A DNA stretch of 64,000 nt from Sediminibacterium sp. Gen4 (GCA_013391385.1 JACBFI010000007.1:55771-119770); one strand, 5' to 3'; shown: positions 9,931 through 18,788, counted from the first letter of the stretch. Numbers and translations: made by a program. Notes: a model not told the origin generated them from the sequence alone.

Positions 9931-10113
9931 TTAATGTTTTGAAACAAGACGATAATACTTAATTATAATTCCGACTATCGCCATCAGCATTATAATGCCA
10001 AGCACTATCAATGTACCAGTTCTTATAACCCTCATCCACAAGGGCTTTACAGGGTCTTTGATCCTGCTGTAAACTGGTTTACTGCGGGTAATTGACCTTT
10101 TTTTATTAGTCAT
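9931..10113 (-). CDS. Small single-pass membrane protein upstream of czcA
   Basis: I start it at the ATG at 10111-10113, giving 60 residues; an in-frame start 15 codons earlier adds only an unlikely aromatic tail. The N-terminal half is strongly basic (MTNKKRSITRSKPVYSRIKD), followed by one membrane helix (RTGTLIVLGIIMLMAIVGII) and a short basic end. The stop is 8 bases before the czcA start, so it is certainly in the same transcript. No family is recognised. Size and position suggest a small accessory subunit of the RND complex or a leader-type peptide, but there is no direct support for a function. Confidence 0.5.
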   Translation of the reverse strand: MTNKKRSITRSKPVYSRIKDPVKPLWMRVIRTGTLIVLGIIMLMAIVGIIIKYYRLVSKH

Positions 10114-10184
10114 AACCACATTGTAAACGAAATGATAAAAATGTAGAAACCAGCGCATGATAACTGCACTGAAATAAGAGAAAA

Positions 10185-10505
10185 TTAAGCAGTTAGTTTG
10201 GGAGGCTGCCAGATAGAATAGGAAACTTCTGAATTAAAATTTTCATCATCAAGGGGGTCCTTTTCAGATCGAAAAATAATTTTTACGAACTGTACCTTAC
10301 TCAGAGGATGATAAAAGGCTGTAGCTGCACAGCATGAACAGGTGCAAAAAGGCGTGCACGCTTCTTTCGAATGATTATGTGCCTGGTGATTGGCGGAAGC
10401 TGAAATTTTTGATTCTGATTTTGCATTGCATTCCGTGCTGTCGCTACACGCAAGGCATGACAGGTAGAGCAGGGAAAAGCCTAAAAAGAAAAATAAAAAT
10501 TTCAT
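10185..10505 (-). CDS. Small Cys/His-rich secreted protein (DUF6660-like)
   Basis: A 106-residue protein with a signal peptide (FLGFSLLYLSCLAC), a His-rich stretch (NHQAHNHSKEACTPF) and a tight cysteine cluster CTCSCC. The order signal, acidic/His region, ACTPFCTCSCC and hydrophilic tail fits the DUF6660 family found with Bacteroidota metal pumps, as far as I recall it. The cluster and histidines would bind soft metals in the periplasm. It is the first gene of the czc operon (small membrane protein, CzcA-TolC, CzcB), about 70 bases upstream. A metal sensor or metallochaperone role is inference. Confidence 0.6.
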   Translation of the reverse strand: MKFLFFFLGFSLLYLSCLACSDSTECNAKSESKISASANHQAHNHSKEACTPFCTCSCCAATAFYHPLSKVQFVKIIFRSEKDPLDDENFNSEVSYSIWQPPKLTA

Positions 10506-10587
10506 TGAAGCAAAAATAGCAGGATATATTGCAATTTTTGTAGAAACAGGCTCCTAAAATGGCAATATGGTTGCAAAAGATGAAAGA

Positions 10588-11376
10588 TTAGGTTATTTTT
10601 TCCGATTTCGCAATTCGCCTCCCCCGTTTTGAGCTGACAAAGAACAATGCAAACCCACTTACTACGGTGACCAATCCAAAAATGGAAAATATTCGAAGCA
10701 GCCAGTTACCGATATGATCCCTACTTTCATAATCCATCGTGTGCATCATCCACAGAAAATCAAATATTCTCCATTTATTATTCCTGAATTTTTGAATAGT
10801 TCCTAATTCACTGGCAACATAAACAGTCGTTTTTGATGGATGTTCAAAGGTAATGGCATAGGCAGGCAAAGGGCTTTCCCGATATTCATGATGACCACTT
10901 GTGCCAGTTAAGTATTCAACTGATTTTACTTTGGGTTCTCCATTAAATCTCATTTTAGCAACATTAACCGCTTCTTCCTTTGTCAATGGTCCACGAATCC
11001 GACCTGTTTCTGCATCGGCGAGATGATTCATTACCTGCATACCATGTTCATCATTTGTTTCATTCTGAATGGTACTTATACAACGAACCTGATAAAAAGG
11101 CTTGCCTAAAATTTCAATCAATTGAATGGAGATAACTGAATCAATGCGATGAGTCATTTTTATTGTATCCAGCGCTACTGTAGGACTAACCAGAGAAATA
11201 TCAGAAGAGAGAAGGGTTGCATTTTTCTTTTGAAAGTCACCATGCACTTCATCCATATTGCTCCAACTGAAATATAGGCCCCCAATTGTCCATAATAAAA
11301 ACTGAATGCCTAAAATAACACCAAGCCAGCGGTGTGTTTTTCGTATGTAGTAGTGTTTACTTTTTGCCATAAACAA
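10588..11376 (-). CDS. PepSY-associated membrane protein
   Basis: A 262-residue protein with an N-terminal PepSY-type membrane helix (KTHRWLGVILGIQFLLWTIGG), a periplasmic PepSY-like domain containing LTKEEAVNVAKMRF and VYVASELGTI, and a second C-terminal helix (IFSIFGLVTVVSGFALFF). PepSY membrane proteins often accompany copper and iron uptake or reduction systems. It follows the CopB-type ATPase gene by 14 bases in the same direction, so it is likely its operon partner. Translation may start at the first or third codon (both Met). Confidence 0.8.
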   Translation of the reverse strand: MFMAKSKHYYIRKTHRWLGVILGIQFLLWTIGGLYFSWSNMDEVHGDFQKKNATLLSSDISLVSPTVALDTIKMTHRIDSVISIQLIEILGKPFYQVRCISTIQNETNDEHGMQVMNHLADAETGRIRGPLTKEEAVNVAKMRFNGEPKVKSVEYLTGTSGHHEYRESPLPAYAITFEHPSKTTVYVASELGTIQKFRNNKWRIFDFLWMMHTMDYESRDHIGNWLLRIFSIFGLVTVVSGFALFFVSSKRGRRIAKSEKIT

Positions 11377-11390
11377 TATAGGTTGTTGGT

Positions 11391-13664
11391 TTATTTTATT
11401 TTTAAAAGACTTGCATTAATAGCCACCACAACGGTACTCACACTCATTAAAACGGCACCGGCAGCAGGGCTTAACAGGATTCCCATTTTATAGAGTACCC
11501 CCGCCGCCAATGGTAAGGCAACTACATTATAACCCGTTGCCCAAATCAGATTTTGGATCATTTTTCTATACGTGGATTTGCCAAACTGAATGAATGAAAC
11601 AATATCTTGTGGATTGCTGTTAACCAATATAATTCCAGCTGTTTCCGCTGCAATATCAGAACCAGATCCAACCGCAATACCGATATTAGCCTGTGCTAAG
11701 GCAGGGGCATCATTGATCCCGTCCCCTGTCATCGCAACAAACTCTCCTTCTTCCTGTAATTCCTTAATTTTTTCTAGTTTCTGATGTGGTAACACCTCAG
11801 CAAAGAAAAAATTCATACCTAACTTACGGGCCACTGTTTCAGCCACTCTTCTATTATCACCTGTAAGTAATACTGATTTTATATTGTCAATACCCAAAGC
11901 CCGGATAGCTTCTGCTGATTCTGGCCGAATAGTATCTGACAAAGCAATATAACCGGAAAGTTGATTATTTATCAAAACAAATACGACGGTTTCAGAAGCA
12001 TCAGTCATATAGTCCTCGGGTAATTTAACATTCGACTCTTTAAGATATCCAGGACTCACAATTTTTATATCGTAACCTTCTATAGTTGCTTCGACTCCCT
12101 TTCCTGTAATGGCATTAAAGTTGCCTACAACTGGAATTTGAATCGCTAAGATTTTTGCTTTCTGCATAATTCCTGTGGCAATAGGATGTTCTGAGTTCTG
12201 TTCCAAAGCAGCTGCATATTTTAATAATTCATGTTCAGAAAGACCTTCAGTTAATGAAACAATCTTAGAAACTTCAAATTTACCAACTGTCAGCGTTCCG
12301 GTTTTATCAAATACCAACGTTGTTATCTTTCTTGCATTTTCAAAGGCTGTTCTGTTTTTTATCAGTAACCCATGTTTTGCTGATAGTGCCGTTGATTTTG
12401 CCACTACCAGTGGAACAGCTAATCCCAGTGCATGGGGGCAGCAAATAACAATTACTGTTACCATACGCTCAATGGAAAAGGCCAAATCTTTTCCCGATAA
12501 ATACCAAACCAAAAAAGTAGTGATACCTGCCACAATCGCAACCAGCGTAAGCCATCTTGCTGCCCTGTCTGCAATTAATTGAGTTTTGGATTTTGATTGT
12601 TGTGCATCCTGAACCAGTTTTATGACCTGCGATAAGTAAGAATCTTTGACACCATGTGACACGGCAACTTTTATGGCTCCATTACCGTTGATAGCTCCTG
12701 CAATCACTTTATCTCCCTTTGATTTTTCAACAGGCTTCGATTCACCTGTAAGCATGGACTCATTTAGGTAACTTTCCCCATCTATGATAATTCCATCGGC
12801 AGCAACCTTCTCCCCTGGCTTGATAAGAATCACATCATTTTCTTTCAGTGAATCAGTTTTTACTTCAGTTATTGTATCACCATTGATTAAATGAGCGTCA
12901 TCAGGCATTAACTGTACCAGTAATTCAAGTTCCCTTGATGCACCAGCTACAGATTTCATTTCTATCCAGTGCCCTAATAACATGATAAGAATGAGTGTTG
13001 CTAATTCCCAAAAGAAATCCATGCCCTTTAACCCCAGTACAATTGCTAGGCTATAGATATAGGCTATTGAAATAGCAAATGCGACCAATGTCATCATTCC
13101 GGGATTTTTTGCCCGCATTTCTCCGGTTAACCCTTTGAGAAATGGCCAGCCACCATAAAAGAATACAACCGAGGATAAAATAAGTAACACATAGTTTGAG
13201 CCAGCGAAACTGATGTCAATATTCAGCCAATGTTGAATCATTTCTGAAAGCAACATGATAGGAACCGTAAGAATCAGCACAACATAAAACCGTTTTTTGA
13301 AATCTGCGATACCGGAGGAATGAGCTTCATGTCCACCATGCATAACAGGTTTTGCAATTGGCACAAGCGACATACCACACAGAGGGCACTGACCAGGACC
13401 ATCGTGTATGATTTGAGGGTGCATGGGACAAGTATACTTTTGGAACCCTTGAGCATTTCGCCGTTCAACAACATACTCTTCATGAGAAGAGGCCTCTATT
13501 ATATTGTCTGTATGCAGATGCTGCAACTGGGAATGTTCTTTCTCGTTTGCATCAACAGGGACGAGATTCATTCCGCATTTGGGACAATTGCCGGGTTCGT
13601 CCTTCACAATTTCAGGATGCATTGGGCAAGTATACCGCTGCTCGTTGTGGTGGTTATGTTTCAT
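11391..13664 (-). CDS. copB: Copper-translocating P-type ATPase, CPH type (CopB-like)
   Basis: A 757-residue copper-exporting ATPase. The N-terminus has two heavy-metal-binding domains of the CPMHP...CPxCGM type (about residues 11-37 and 77-103) and a His-rich linker (HGGHEAHSS). The ATPase core shows TGES at 306-309, the membrane CPH at 409-411 (CCPHALG), DKTGT from D453, SEHPIA and GDGIND. CPH instead of CPC marks the P1B-3 (CopB, Cu/Ag) group. It lies downstream of the multicopper oxidase and upstream of the PepSY gene. Cytoplasmic copper would be expelled to the periplasm, where the neighbouring oxidase and Met-rich proteins act. Confidence 0.92.
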   Translation of the reverse strand: MKHNHHNEQRYTCPMHPEIVKDEPGNCPKCGMNLVPVDANEKEHSQLQHLHTDNIIEASSHEEYVVERRNAQGFQKYTCPMHPQIIHDGPGQCPLCGMSLVPIAKPVMHGGHEAHSSGIADFKKRFYVVLILTVPIMLLSEMIQHWLNIDISFAGSNYVLLILSSVVFFYGGWPFLKGLTGEMRAKNPGMMTLVAFAISIAYIYSLAIVLGLKGMDFFWELATLILIMLLGHWIEMKSVAGASRELELLVQLMPDDAHLINGDTITEVKTDSLKENDVILIKPGEKVAADGIIIDGESYLNESMLTGESKPVEKSKGDKVIAGAINGNGAIKVAVSHGVKDSYLSQVIKLVQDAQQSKSKTQLIADRAARWLTLVAIVAGITTFLVWYLSGKDLAFSIERMVTVIVICCPHALGLAVPLVVAKSTALSAKHGLLIKNRTAFENARKITTLVFDKTGTLTVGKFEVSKIVSLTEGLSEHELLKYAAALEQNSEHPIATGIMQKAKILAIQIPVVGNFNAITGKGVEATIEGYDIKIVSPGYLKESNVKLPEDYMTDASETVVFVLINNQLSGYIALSDTIRPESAEAIRALGIDNIKSVLLTGDNRRVAETVARKLGMNFFFAEVLPHQKLEKIKELQEEGEFVAMTGDGINDAPALAQANIGIAVGSGSDIAAETAGIILVNSNPQDIVSFIQFGKSTYRKMIQNLIWATGYNVVALPLAAGVLYKMGILLSPAAGAVLMSVSTVVVAINASLLKIK

Positions 13665-13684
13665 AAAATATTTTTATTCTCATT

Positions 13685-15967
13685 TCAATAGTGCCATGTT
13701 AATCCAATTCCCCATTTATAATCACTGTCATAATTTGTGCTGATGGAAAATGATTTAGCAATCATATATCTAGCTGCTACATTATATTCTTTATCAGTAT
13801 TTACCCTGAAATCAAAAAAGAAATTATTACTTAGGGGCAAATCTCTTCTTTCCAATTGTAATCTTAAACGACCTGTATGGTCAATCCTCCATTCTGAACG
13901 GATAAGCATAGGCAATAAATAATAAAACCCTGCATCAAAAACCCGCCGGTTATCTTTTGAGTTGGGTTTGTTTGCTAATGGAAGCGTTTTGTTTTTCCTG
14001 TAATCATAGCCAATATAAAAAGCGAGGTACTGTTTTTTGTCTAAGTAGCGCAGCAAATGTGTTTCTGTTTCGTAATTGCCTTTCCAGTTTACACGGCCTT
14101 CAAATTCCAGGGCCATTCTGTTATTTGAAATATTTCCACTGAACCATGCTCCCTGCGAGTGTACAGATAAATCGTACCAGGGGTACAGTATATTATCTTC
14201 CTTTTTCAGTGTTTTGTAACCGGTTTTGGCAAATTCATTTTGCTCACTTCCTTCATAGCTTACAATACGGGCCATGCCGGCCATCATGTGATAAAGGATG
14301 TGGCAATGAAAAAACCAGTCCTGCTCTTCGTTGGCTTCAAACTCAATGGTAACTGTCTCCATTGGTTTAATATCAAACGTATGTTTCAGGGGCGAATAGT
14401 CTCCCTGGCTGTTGATGAAGCGAAAGAAATGGCCGTGCAAATGCAATGGGTGCCGCATCATAGTATTGTTGGTCAACACAAATCTTACCCGTTCACCTTT
14501 ATGTATAATGATTTTATCGGCAACAGATAAAGTTTTAAAATCAAATGACCACACATATCGCAACATATTTCCCGTAAGCGTTAATTTGATTTCTCTTGGT
14601 TTCAAAGTAGAATCCAAAGTGGTGGGGTGCAGTGCCCGCAGCATGTTATAATTAAACTCCCCGGGCATACCCATATCCATTCCCTGCATATTGTTCCCGC
14701 CTGACGGACGGGCAGGCATATTCATGCCATCCATGTTCCCCATATCCATATCCTTTTTTGTGGGTATGGTATCCGGTTGCATTTTCATTTCTTTCATATC
14801 CATGTTCTTCATGTCCATGCCGTCCATGTCCATCCCTTTCATATTCATGCTGCCCATTTCCTGCATCATTTTAAAATAGTTTAGCCGGGGAATATCGGGT
14901 GCATTCATTATAGTGCCGTTTCCAAAATAACCTGATGAAAAACCTACTACATCCCATGAGGTGGCTCTTAATTCGGCAGCGCCGTTTTCGGGTACAGTAA
15001 TTAAAACATCATAAGTTTCTGCGACAGCAATTTCTAATTTGCTTACAGAAACAGGAGTAACATTTATTCCATCCGCCGCAATCAGCCTCATATAACTCAT
15101 TCCATATTGCAGTGTAAAATAAGAGGAAGCGGAACCGTTGATGATGCGTAGCCTTATTACTTCGCCGGGCTTTGCATCTTTGTAATAAATTTTTTCCTGC
15201 CCGTTCATCAGAAATTTATTGTAATACACATCTGACACATCCATGGCGGGCATACGCTGCCATTCCTGTTTTAATTTGTCTTTAAATGAACCGGCAGCAA
15301 TGGCTTCGCCATAGCTTTGTAATGCCCCTTTTTTAATGGCATACCATTCTCCGCCACGTTTCAAGTAGCGCATTACCTGATGAGGGTTTTCGTCCGTCCA
15401 GTCTGATAATAACAAAACATATTCTTTCAATTGTGGCTCTGGTTGGGCTGGGTGGATTACAATAGAACCATACAAACCGCTTTGCTCCTGCACCATGGTA
15501 TGTGAGTGGTACCAGTAAGTGCCGCTATGTATCAGTGGAAAAGTGAAGGTATAAGTTTCGCCGGGTTCAACAGGGGATGTGGTTAGGTAGGGGACGCCAT
15601 CTTCTTTATTGGGCAATAAGATACCATGCCAGTGAATAGAGGTTTCCATCTTCATCAGGTTGTGCACACGGATGATGGCAGTATCCCCTTCGGTAAACTC
15701 AAGAATGGGGGCCGGTATTTGCCCGTTAATGGCAATAGCATGACGACGTTTACCGGTAAAGTTTACCATTGTATCGGTTACATATAAATCATACTCTACT
15801 TTTTTACCCTGGTAAACTATTCCTGCTCCGGTTTGAGCCGGCTTCAGGGGGAAATTATACGCTGTTATTTTTTTTACACCGTTATCCTTTGCCCCCGGCA
15901 TGGAATGTTTCATTTGTGCAACACTGCAAATCGGTACCATCAATACAAAAAAAAGCAGTTTCTTCAT
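13685..15967 (-). CDS. copA: Multicopper oxidase fused to a C-terminal outer-membrane beta-barrel domain
   Basis: A 760-residue secreted protein with a signal peptide (LFFVLMVPICSVAQ). The copper oxidase part (about 35-570) has the ligand motifs HWHG (112-115), HSH (154-156), HPLHLHG (506-512) and HCHILYHMMAGM (554-565). A Met-rich insert (about 367-434, many MDM/MKN repeats) resembles the Cu(I)-binding segments of CopA/CueO. Residues 575-760 are different: alternating aromatic strands (GAWFSGNISNNRMALEFEGR, KQYLAFYIGYDY) ending in WHY resemble a CopB-type outer-membrane barrel. The protein thus appears to combine PcoA-like oxidase and PcoB-like functions. It would oxidize Cu(I) in the periplasm. 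Confidence 0.85.
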   Translation of the reverse strand: MKKLLFFVLMVPICSVAQMKHSMPGAKDNGVKKITAYNFPLKPAQTGAGIVYQGKKVEYDLYVTDTMVNFTGKRRHAIAINGQIPAPILEFTEGDTAIIRVHNLMKMETSIHWHGILLPNKEDGVPYLTTSPVEPGETYTFTFPLIHSGTYWYHSHTMVQEQSGLYGSIVIHPAQPEPQLKEYVLLLSDWTDENPHQVMRYLKRGGEWYAIKKGALQSYGEAIAAGSFKDKLKQEWQRMPAMDVSDVYYNKFLMNGQEKIYYKDAKPGEVIRLRIINGSASSYFTLQYGMSYMRLIAADGINVTPVSVSKLEIAVAETYDVLITVPENGAAELRATSWDVVGFSSGYFGNGTIMNAPDIPRLNYFKMMQEMGSMNMKGMDMDGMDMKNMDMKEMKMQPDTIPTKKDMDMGNMDGMNMPARPSGGNNMQGMDMGMPGEFNYNMLRALHPTTLDSTLKPREIKLTLTGNMLRYVWSFDFKTLSVADKIIIHKGERVRFVLTNNTMMRHPLHLHGHFFRFINSQGDYSPLKHTFDIKPMETVTIEFEANEEQDWFFHCHILYHMMAGMARIVSYEGSEQNEFAKTGYKTLKKEDNILYPWYDLSVHSQGAWFSGNISNNRMALEFEGRVNWKGNYETETHLLRYLDKKQYLAFYIGYDYRKNKTLPLANKPNSKDNRRVFDAGFYYLLPMLIRSEWRIDHTGRLRLQLERRDLPLSNNFFFDFRVNTDKEYNVAARYMIAKSFSISTNYDSDYKWGIGLTWHY

Positions 15968-15978
15968 ATTGTTATCAT

Positions 15979-16914
15979 TTATTGTTTGTTCTGCTTATCA
16001 TTCTTTTTACGTGCAGGGTTATTGTCGGGAAAACGCAATGTATCCATTTTATTTTTTGCCGGCATTTTCATATTTCCCATGCCCGGCATATTCATGTCTT
16101 TCATATTCATGGATGAATCCATTTTCATGTCCTTCATATCTTTCATATTCATGGAAGAGTCCATTTTCATATCCTTCATGTCTTTCATCTTATCCATATC
16201 TTTCATACCCGGCATATTTTTCATTCCCTTCATGTCTTTCATATCTTTCATGTTCTTCATGTCTTTCATCTTGTCCATGCCTGGCATATCCTTCATGTCT
16301 TTCATCTTATCCATGTCTTTCATGTTCATGGATGAGTCCATCTTCATAGTATCCATTCCCGGCATTTTATCCATATTGTTCATACCGGGCATTTCGTCAT
16401 TCATGTTCATGGCAGAATCATTTTTCATATCCATGCCTTCCATATCTCCGCCGGCACCGTGCCCTTTCATTAAATATTTACCCATAGGCCCTACACCGGC
16501 CACATGGGTAAGCTTTGCCCCATGATGCCCTGCAATGGAAAGAAAAACCGCTGCGATGATTGCGGCAACCAGAACTATAATTTCAAATGAACGCCGGTTG
16601 ATTTTAAAAAAAACACCAATGCTTTTCAGCAAAAAAGTAATGCCACTCATCCACAGTGTGAGTTGTGCATATTTTTCATGCTGCTCAAATATTTCCAATG
16701 CTGCTTTTGGCGCATCGGCCGATGGCTCTGCATGAAAGACAGTGCTGGCGGCAAGGGATGAAAAGAAAGCACCGGCCATAATAACAAGCGCAACCCATTT
16801 TATCTGCTTCAGGTCTTTCCAAACCAGCAAGGCCTGTAAAGCGGCTGCCAATAAAATAAGTACAATGGGGAAATGTACTGCCAGGGGGTGTAATGAGGGA
16901 AAGTCTTTGAACAT
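15979..16914 (-). CDS. DUF2231-like membrane protein with a long Met-rich repeat tail
   Basis: A 311-residue protein. Residues 1-140 form about four membrane helices starting with HPLAVHFPIVLILLAAALQ, the signature of DUF2231. Two histidines follow at the end of the last helix (GHHGAK). From about residue 157 to 290 nearly every third residue is Met in repeats of MKDMKD, DKMKDM, MPGM and MDSSMNM. Met-rich periplasmic segments bind Cu(I) in CueO, CopA and PcoE, so this tail could act as a high-capacity copper sponge tethered to the membrane. It lies 11 bases upstream of the oxidase gene, whose own insert has the same repeat style. Function is inference; the composition is directly visible. Confidence 0.75.
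   Translation of the reverse strand: MFKDFPSLHPLAVHFPIVLILLAAALQALLVWKDLKQIKWVALVIMAGAFFSSLAASTVFHAEPSADAPKAALEIFEQHEKYAQLTLWMSGITFLLKSIGVFFKINRRSFEIIVLVAAIIAAVFLSIAGHHGAKLTHVAGVGPMGKYLMKGHGAGGDMEGMDMKNDSAMNMNDEMPGMNNMDKMPGMDTMKMDSSMNMKDMDKMKDMKDMPGMDKMKDMKNMKDMKDMKGMKNMPGMKDMDKMKDMKDMKMDSSMNMKDMKDMKMDSSMNMKDMNMPGMGNMKMPAKNKMDTLRFPDNNPARKKNDKQNKQ
16045..16446 (-). repeat. Intragenic short tandem repeats encoding Met/Lys/Asp units
   Basis: About 400 bases consist of imperfect repeats of a six-base unit read on the plus strand as TTCATG/TCCTTC/ATATCC variants, with three larger blocks containing the MDSSMNMKDM unit. They encode the Met-rich tail. Because repeat units are multiples of three, gain or loss of units by slippage would change tail length without a frameshift, so the length probably differs between strains. 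Confidence 0.8.
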
Positions 16915-16937
16915 GTTGGATTGGTTTATTGATAATA

Positions 16938-17507
16938 CTATTTTATAAGTTTAAAATCAAACTCCACTCTTATCTTCTCCCATGTTACAGCAATTTTGCC
17001 AGTTTTGCTTTTTCCTGTTTCAATAAAATATTGCAGCCGTTCTGTATGATTCACTTTTTTCGGTTTCACTTTTATTCTCACCACATCTTCTTTTTCATCA
17101 TACTCTGTAGCAAGATGCTGTTTCCAGTTTTTATTGATGATTAAGGTCCATTCCGTTTTTCCGGGGATGGAGAAGATGGCATATTTTCCCGCAGGAATTT
17201 CTTTGCCACTAACAACAAATGCCTGTGGCATTTCTAATGTAGTGGCATCATGTGCACCTGTTACCCATACTTCATCATACGGAACAAGGCCGCCCCAGAT
17301 AATTCTTTTACGAACGCCGGGTGAATGGTAATTAATTTTTATGCTGTCGCCATCAACAACCGCATACGCCATTGACTTAATGCTTTTTTTGGATGTGTCC
17401 TTTACAAGATTGGGATTATAGCAAACTTCTTCTTTCTTTTGTTCCTGTGCTGTTACAGAAAACGCTGTTGTAATTATTAAAAGCAGTAAATAAAATGTCC
17501 TTTTCAT
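16938..17507 (-). CDS. DUF2911 family secreted protein
   Basis: A 189-residue protein with a signal peptide (LLLLIITTAFSVTAQ) and the conserved DUF2911 core: INYHSPGVRKRIIWG, LVPYDEVWVTGAHDAT, GKEIPAGKYAIFSIPG and EWTLIINKNW. The family is frequent in Bacteroidota, periplasmic or surface exposed, and its function is unknown. Here it precedes the Met-rich DUF2231 gene by 23 bases in the copper operon and follows the methyltransferase gene closely (18 bases), so it is probably part of the same transcript. Confidence 0.85.
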   Translation of the reverse strand: MKRTFYLLLLIITTAFSVTAQEQKKEEVCYNPNLVKDTSKKSIKSMAYAVVDGDSIKINYHSPGVRKRIIWGGLVPYDEVWVTGAHDATTLEMPQAFVVSGKEIPAGKYAIFSIPGKTEWTLIINKNWKQHLATEYDEKEDVVRIKVKPKKVNHTERLQYFIETGKSKTGKIAVTWEKIRVEFDFKLIK

Positions 17508-17525
17508 GATGCTATTTATTTGTTT

Positions 17526-18176
17526 TTATATTTTTTCCGAACTGATTATTTGTACTTCTCCAAATATGGTTTTGAAACGCTTTTTGATAGCCACATTTTC
17601 AAAACCGGCATCCGAAATCATTTCAGGTAATAATCCCCTGGCATTTGCATCTGTTGATTTAAACCCATCCAGACCTCTGATTATATTAAAAAGCGTTCTT
17701 TGAACCCATGATTTGGAGCGGCCAAAGTCGGCAATAATTAACCGCCCGTCTTTACTCATAACCCGGAATATTTCTGCCAGCATATTTTGTTTTGTATCTG
17801 TATCAAGATGATGAAAAACCAGGCAGGATATTACCCTGTCAAAAGCGTTACGTTGAAAAGGCAAATGTTTTCCATCATAATCAAGCAAAAAAATATCCAG
17901 CTTTTCCTTTTTTATCTTTTTAGTTGCTTTGTCCAAAATGTCCCTATCAATATCTACGCCTGTAACTTTAGTTTCCGGTGAAAAGTGTTTTGCCATGATA
18001 GTTAATGTGCCAGTGCCACAACCAAAATCAAGCAGCTTTGTACCGGAAACGATATTGGCATCCGAAATCAGCGCTTTTTTAATCTTTTTTTCGGGCATGG
18101 TAATCCCAACAAAAAAATCATACAAAGGCGTAAGCCATTTGAACCTGAGCGCCGGTATAAATTTAGTTTTCCCCAC
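17526..18176 (-). CDS. Class I SAM-dependent methyltransferase
   Basis: A 216-residue cytoplasmic protein. The SAM-binding motif I is LLDFGCGTGTLTI followed by the acidic motif VTGVDIDRD. A later segment, DRVISCLVFHHLDTDT, fits the UbiE/arsenite methyltransferase-like fold. No cysteine pattern characteristic of arsenite methyltransferases (ArsM) is evident, so the substrate remains open. Translation appears to start with GTG at 18174-18176. It is the first gene after the hairpin element at 18232-18299 and heads the group that continues into DUF2911, the Met-rich protein, oxidase and CopB. Confidence 0.8.
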   Translation of the reverse strand: MGKTKFIPALRFKWLTPLYDFFVGITMPEKKIKKALISDANIVSGTKLLDFGCGTGTLTIMAKHFSPETKVTGVDIDRDILDKATKKIKKEKLDIFLLDYDGKHLPFQRNAFDRVISCLVFHHLDTDTKQNMLAEIFRVMSKDGRLIIADFGRSKSWVQRTLFNIIRGLDGFKSTDANARGLLPEMISDAGFENVAIKKRFKTIFGEVQIISSEKI

Positions 18177-18231
18177 TACGATAATTATATTTTAAAGTAA
18201 ACCCTGGATTAAAATGGTGTTATTAATTGGT

Positions 18232-18299
18232 GGGTGCGGAAACCCTGCTCCAGAAGCTGTTTCACTATAACTAAGGAAACCAAAGCAGGGCTCCGACCC
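18232..18299 (-). repeat. Conserved hairpin element, copy 2
   Basis: On the minus strand it begins GGGTCGGAGCCCTGC and ends GCAGGGTTTCCGCACCC, forming a long stem with one bulge. An inner GTTTC/GAAAC stem lies in the loop. Compared with the copy at 4225-4295 the same pairs form with changed bases (CCCTGC/GCAGGG against TCCTG/CAGGG, and different inner stems). It sits 56 bases upstream of the methyltransferase start and 11 bases past the stop of the preceding gene. Both positions would suit either a mobile palindrome or a transcribed leader. Confidence 0.6.
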
Positions 18300-18310
18300 G
18301 TGTTTTATAT

Positions 18311-18733
18311 TTAATGATGCCCGCCATGACCTCCGTGATGGCCACCATAATAATATCCGCCATGATGCCCAAGGTCAATATGACTAACGACAACAGGATA
18401 CCACCAGCCGTTGTTCCAGAAGTTTCTTCTGCGAATTGGCTGTTCTGCATAAACAGTTTGAGGTTGCTGTACAATTACTGTAGTTGGCTGCTGTCCGGTG
18501 GAATTAAATAAGTCCTTATTTCCATTTTCATACACAATCTGGCTAATATCAGCTTTGGCAGCAACATACACCGGCCCATTAATATTAGAAGACTTGAAGT
18601 ATCTTACTTCAGTAATACCTACTTCTGATACCTTGGCATTGATAGTTTCTCCGGTACGCAGTGTAATAATATCCTGTGCGTACAAAAATGATGCAGATAA
18701 CAGCATCATGATAAATACAAATAACTGTTTCAT
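18311..18733 (-). CDS. Secreted protein with His/Gly-rich C-terminus, unknown function
   Basis: A 140-residue protein with a signal peptide (MMLLSASFLYAQ). The N-terminal domain (TLRTGETINAKVSEVG, then GPVYVAAKADISQIVYENG) is a small beta domain seen in many Bacteroidota envelope proteins. The middle is Gln/Pro-rich and the last 20 residues alternate His, Gly and Tyr (HHGGYYYGGHHGG), a probable metal-binding tail. It follows the DUF4136 gene by about 55 bases. No named family is recognised. Metal binding by the tail is inference from composition. Confidence 0.7.
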   Translation of the reverse strand: MKQLFVFIMMLLSASFLYAQDIITLRTGETINAKVSEVGITEVRYFKSSNINGPVYVAAKADISQIVYENGNKDLFNSTGQQPTTVIVQQPQTVYAEQPIRRRNFWNNGWWYPVVVSHIDLGHHGGYYYGGHHGGHGGHH

Positions 18734-18788
18734 AATTTTAAGTTTTAAATGTTATGTTTTTAAGTCAAATTCATTTTCTTGAACGTCG

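Noticed and set aside
16045-16446. CRISPR array
   Set aside because: Repeats are short, contiguous and in frame without spacers; they encode the Met-rich tail. No cas genes are in the window.
15833-16525. 230-residue plus-strand frame rich in Ser/Phe/Met
   Set aside because: It is the antisense of the Met-repeat gene; its composition is only the complement of the repeat codons.
17526-18176. Arsenite methyltransferase (ArsM)
   Set aside because: SAM motifs are present but the conserved cysteines of ArsM are not seen, and no other arsenic genes are nearby.
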